From Myxococcales bacterium (GTDB lineage: Bacteria > Myxococcota_A > Polyangia > Palsa-1104), in the NCBI GenBank assembly GCA_003170275.1, contig PNAM01000060.1, positions 1 through 59,337 on the forward strand: DNA of 59,337 bases. Direction: 5' to 3'. Position 1 is the first letter of the stretch, and each line of letters starts with the position of its first letter. This document shows, in pieces, positions 57,090 to 59,337 of this stretch. The translations under genes were made by a program, and so were the position numbers. Under the pieces are notes generated by a model, which saw only the letters and a program-made list of their open reading frames with translations, did not search any database and had not been told where the DNA came from.

Positions 57090-58742
57090 ATGGAAGGATC
57101 GACGAACGTGGGGTTCGTCCACCGGCTCGGGTCGATCGGCGATCGACCCGACGATTCGGGGGCGCAGCGGCTGCAGCACCGGCTGCTGGTCTACATGGGC
57201 GTGCTCATGGCGCTCGGCGCGCTGGTGTGGAGCGGGCTCTCGCTGGCGTTCGGCCTCCTCGTCCCCGCCGCGATCCCGCTCGGCTACATCGTCGTCACCA
57301 CACTCAACCTGCTCTGGTTCGCCTCCACCAAACGCTTCGGGGGGGCGCGCGCGATCCAGATCCTGCTCAGCGTGCTCCTGCCGTTCATCTTCCAGTGGAC
57401 GGTCGGCGGATTCCAGGCCAGCGGCGGCGTCATGCTGTGGGCGCTGGTCGCGGTGGTCAGCTCACTCACCTTCACCACCTCGCGCGAGATGCTCAAGTGG
57501 CTGTTCGTCTACTCCATGCTGGTGGTGATCTCCGGGATGATCGACGAGGACATGCGCGCGCGCTTTCCCGTCGCGGTGCCGGAGCAGGTGAAGGTGCTCT
57601 TCTTCGTCGTCAACTTCGTGATGATCTCGGTGATCGTGCTGTGGCTGATCTTCTACTTCCTCGGTCAGCTCACCGTCGCCAACGCGGCGATCGCCGATCT
57701 GCGGCAGGAGGTCCAGCACGCACGGCGGCTCGGGCAGTACACGCTGGTGGAGAAGATCGGCGAAGGCGGGATGGGCGCGGTCTATCGCGCGCGCCACGGC
57801 ATGCTGCGGCGACCCACCGCGATCAAGCTGGTGCGACCCGACAAGGCGGACGAGGCGACCATCGCGCGCTTCCAGCGCGAGGTGCAGATCACCGCGACGC
57901 TCACCCACCCCAACACCGTCACCATCTACGACTACGGCCGCACCGACGACGGCACGTTCTACTACGTGATGGAGTACCTCGACGGCGTGGACCTCGGCGG
58001 CGCCGTGCGGCTGGGCGGACCGATGGCGCTCGGGCGCGCGGTGCGCGTCTTGTGCCAGGTCGCGCAGGCGCTCGCCGAAGCGCACAAGAAGGGGCTCATT
58101 CATCGCGACATCAAGCCGGCCAACGTCCTGCTCACGCGCGCGCACGTCACGGACCTGGTGAAGGTGGTCGACTTCGGCCTGGTCAAGGAGGTCGCGCGAC
58201 CCGGCGAGGCCGCCGATCCCTCGCAGACCCAGCAGGGCCAGATCACCGGAACGCCCGCGTACATGAGCCCGGAGGCGATCAAGCGGCCGGATCAGGTCGA
58301 CGCGCGCAGCGACGTGTACTCGCTCGGCTGCCTGGGCTACTTCCTGCTCACCGCGTCGGCGGTGTTCACCTCCGACACCACCATCGAGGTCTATAGCAGC
58401 CACCTGCACGCCGCGCCTCCGCCGTTCGCCTCGCGATCGGCACGTGAGATCCCGGCGGCGCTCGAGGCGCTGATCTTCCGCTGCCTGGCCAAGCTACCCG
58501 AGGAGCGGCCGAGCACCGACGAGCTGGTCGCGGCGCTGCGCACGTTGGCGAGCGAGCCGTGGGCGCGCTGGGACGAGGCCGACGCCGCCGCGTGGTGGGT
58601 CGAGCACGCCGCCGCGCTCGCGGCAGATCGCGCCCGTCACGCCGAGTCGATCGGCGAGACCGTGGTCGCGCGCGCCTCCGGCGAGGCCATGGCCGACACG
58701 ACCCAGGCCAGCAGCCCCGCCGCCGCGCTGCCCAGCGGCTAG
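57090..58742 (+). CDS. Membrane-anchored Ser/Thr protein kinase
   Basis: 550 residues. N-terminal 200 residues with about six membrane helices (LLVYMGVLMALGALVWSGLSLAFG, IQILLSVLLPFIFQW, GVMLWALVAVVSSLTF, WLFVYSMLVVISGM, VLFFVVNFVMISVIVLWLIFYF), a short coiled coil, then a Hanks-type kinase: IGEGGMGAVYRA, catalytic Lys246 (TAIKLVRP), HRDIKPANVLL, VDFGLVKE, GTPAYMSPEA, DVYSLGCLGYFLL. All active. Membrane sensor N-terminal instead of C-terminal is the less usual order for bacterial kinases. Targets unknown. Converges with the receiver gene. Confidence 0.9.
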   Translation: MEGSTNVGFVHRLGSIGDRPDDSGAQRLQHRLLVYMGVLMALGALVWSGLSLAFGLLVPAAIPLGYIVVTTLNLLWFASTKRFGGARAIQILLSVLLPFIFQWTVGGFQASGGVMLWALVAVVSSLTFTTSREMLKWLFVYSMLVVISGMIDEDMRARFPVAVPEQVKVLFFVVNFVMISVIVLWLIFYFLGQLTVANAAIADLRQEVQHARRLGQYTLVEKIGEGGMGAVYRARHGMLRRPTAIKLVRPDKADEATIARFQREVQITATLTHPNTVTIYDYGRTDDGTFYYVMEYLDGVDLGGAVRLGGPMALGRAVRVLCQVAQALAEAHKKGLIHRDIKPANVLLTRAHVTDLVKVVDFGLVKEVARPGEAADPSQTQQGQITGTPAYMSPEAIKRPDQVDARSDVYSLGCLGYFLLTASAVFTSDTTIEVYSSHLHAAPPPFASRSAREIPAALEALIFRCLAKLPEERPSTDELVAALRTLASEPWARWDEADAAAWWVEHAAALAADRARHAESIGETVVARASGEAMADTTQASSPAAALPSG

Positions 58743-59337
58743 CTCGGGATCGTCCCGGGAAGCAACGTCGAGTCAGCCGGACCCGGAACGGCAACCATCG
58801 CCGTCGTGGGTGCGACGAAATGGCTGGCGTCGGTCAAGAGGGTCTTGGTCTCGAGGATCCGTTTGAGCATCTCCAGCTCGACGGGCTTGGTCATGTGCGC
58901 ATCGAAGCCGGCGGAGAGCGCCTGGAGGCGATCGCTCTCCTTCGCGCTTCCGGTCATCGCCACCAGCAGCATCGACGGTCCGAGCGCCGCGCGCACCCGC
59001 CGCGCGACTTCGTAGCCGTCCATCCCGGGCAGGCCGATGTCGACGAACGCGACGTCGGGCTTCTCGGCGAGGATGCGCGCCAGTCCTTCGACCCCGTCCC
59101 GCGCTTCCTGCACGTGGTGCCCGTGCTCCTCGAGAACGGCGCGAAAGAGCATGCGCATGTCCTCATCGTTTTCGACGTACACGATCCTGCGGGCACCGCC
59201 GGCCGTCGGCCGTGCGAGCTCGACACCATCGAGGTAGGTGGACAAGTCGTCCAGATACTTGCCCAGCGCATCGGTGTCGGCGCTCCCGGCCTCCTGCTCC
59301 AGGGCGGCGCCGAAGTCGGTGATGGCCTGGAATCCAA
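58739..59337 (-). CDS. Receiver-domain protein (partial at window edge)
   Basis: The 5' part lies outside the window. The visible part has an upstream helix-rich stretch (GFQAITDFGAALEQEAGSAD, ALGKYLDDLSTYLDGVEL) that may be the end of a kinase or phosphotransfer domain, then a receiver: IVYVENDEDMRMLFRAVL, phosphoacceptor in VAFVDIGLPGMDGYE, MTGSAKESD and AHMTKPVEL. A TTG-start of 168 residues at 59245 is possible but the frame stays open to the window edge, so a hybrid kinase is likelier. The stop overlaps the Ser/Thr kinase gene's stop by 4 bases. Confidence 0.75.
   Translation of the reverse strand, partial: GFQAITDFGAALEQEAGSADTDALGKYLDDLSTYLDGVELARPTAGGARRIVYVENDEDMRMLFRAVLEEHGHHVQEARDGVEGLARILAEKPDVAFVDIGLPGMDGYEVARRVRAALGPSMLLVAMTGSAKESDRLQALSAGFDAHMTKPVELEMLKRILETKTLLTDASHFVAPTTAMVAVPGPADSTLLPGTIPS

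Noticed and set aside
1..59337. CRISPR array, tRNA or rRNA genes
   Set aside because: No set of evenly spaced direct repeats and no tRNA-like CCA or cloverleaf, nor rRNA segments, were noticed.

Overview
The window reads as chromosomal DNA from a high-GC, Gram-negative predatory or soil-type deltaproteobacterium, most likely a member of the Myxococcota. This is inferred from four things. Several secreted proteins end in a MYXO-CTERM-like tail (Gly/Ser-Cys motif, hydrophobic stretch, Arg cluster). There are many lipoproteins with Asp/Gly-rich linkers. A Cys-rich STIG1-like repeat protein, an HmuY-like lipoprotein and a metalloprotease of a myxobacterial type are present. Finally, there is a non-cyanobacterial kaiBC locus embedded in two-component genes. 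Coding density is very high: no gene-free stretch exceeds about 300 bases, and no rRNA, tRNA or CRISPR array was seen.

Layout. 1-0.9 kb: a RAYT (Y1-type) transposase with its own sigma70-like promoter, enclosed by an 87-bp imperfect inverted repeat. 1.0-6.0 kb (minus): envelope operon with a secreted protein, ECF sigma factor, zinc-finger/FecR/TPR anti-sigma-like protein and lipoprotein, followed closely by a MOSC protein and a small protein. 6.0-11.7 kb (plus): lipoprotein, small winged-helix protein, Cys-rich 19-repeat lipoprotein and OmpA-domain outer-membrane protein. 11.7-16.3 kb: subtilisin-like protease divergent from an HmuY-like lipoprotein, a metalloprotease whose frame runs into a nonsense-interrupted lipoprotein, and a YaiI/YqxD protein. 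16.4-27.8 kb: mostly housekeeping and accessory genes (HflX, a DTW-domain tRNA modification enzyme, a methylase-like protein, a double GNAT, a class II glutamine amidotransferase, a GH25 lysozyme, YchJ, a B12-binding/radical SAM protein).

27.9-38.4 kb is the most interesting part: histidine kinase, lone receiver, REC-PAS-kinase, REC-EAL phosphodiesterase, double-domain KaiC, KaiB, PAS-PAS-kinase-REC, then (after a convergent YihY-type gene) another kinase whose N-terminal domain resembles that of the first. The last five genes from REC-PAS-kinase to PAS-PAS-kinase-REC are nearly or actually overlapping. They look like one operon that could join a KaiBC oscillator or timer to phosphorelay and cyclic-di-GMP output. 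No kaiA is present.

38.3-43.9 kb: GNAT-like protein, beta-propeller lipoprotein, a 40-residue membrane protein, and a TonB-domain/TonB-dependent receptor fusion behind a His-rich membrane protein. 43.9-46.1 kb: a less GC-rich insert with a winged-helix regulator plus nucleotidyltransferase-like pair under two tandem palindromic operators, and a regulatory-like-domain protein. 46.1-59.3 kb: a TetR-controlled hydrolase operon, a GH5 glycosidase, an HxlR-cyclase-ankyrin operon divergent from a carboxymuconolactone-decarboxylase-type gene, a frameshifted lipoprotein, a DUF1906-like lipoprotein with a sorting tail, a TetR-controlled membrane protein, a membrane-anchored Ser/Thr kinase and the 3' part of a receiver protein cut by the window edge.

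A recurring theme is a -10-like hexamer ending 6-9 bases before a start codon, suggesting leaderless transcription. In three places a palindromic operator lies inside or next to such a promoter. All function calls come from reading motifs by eye; no database search was run.
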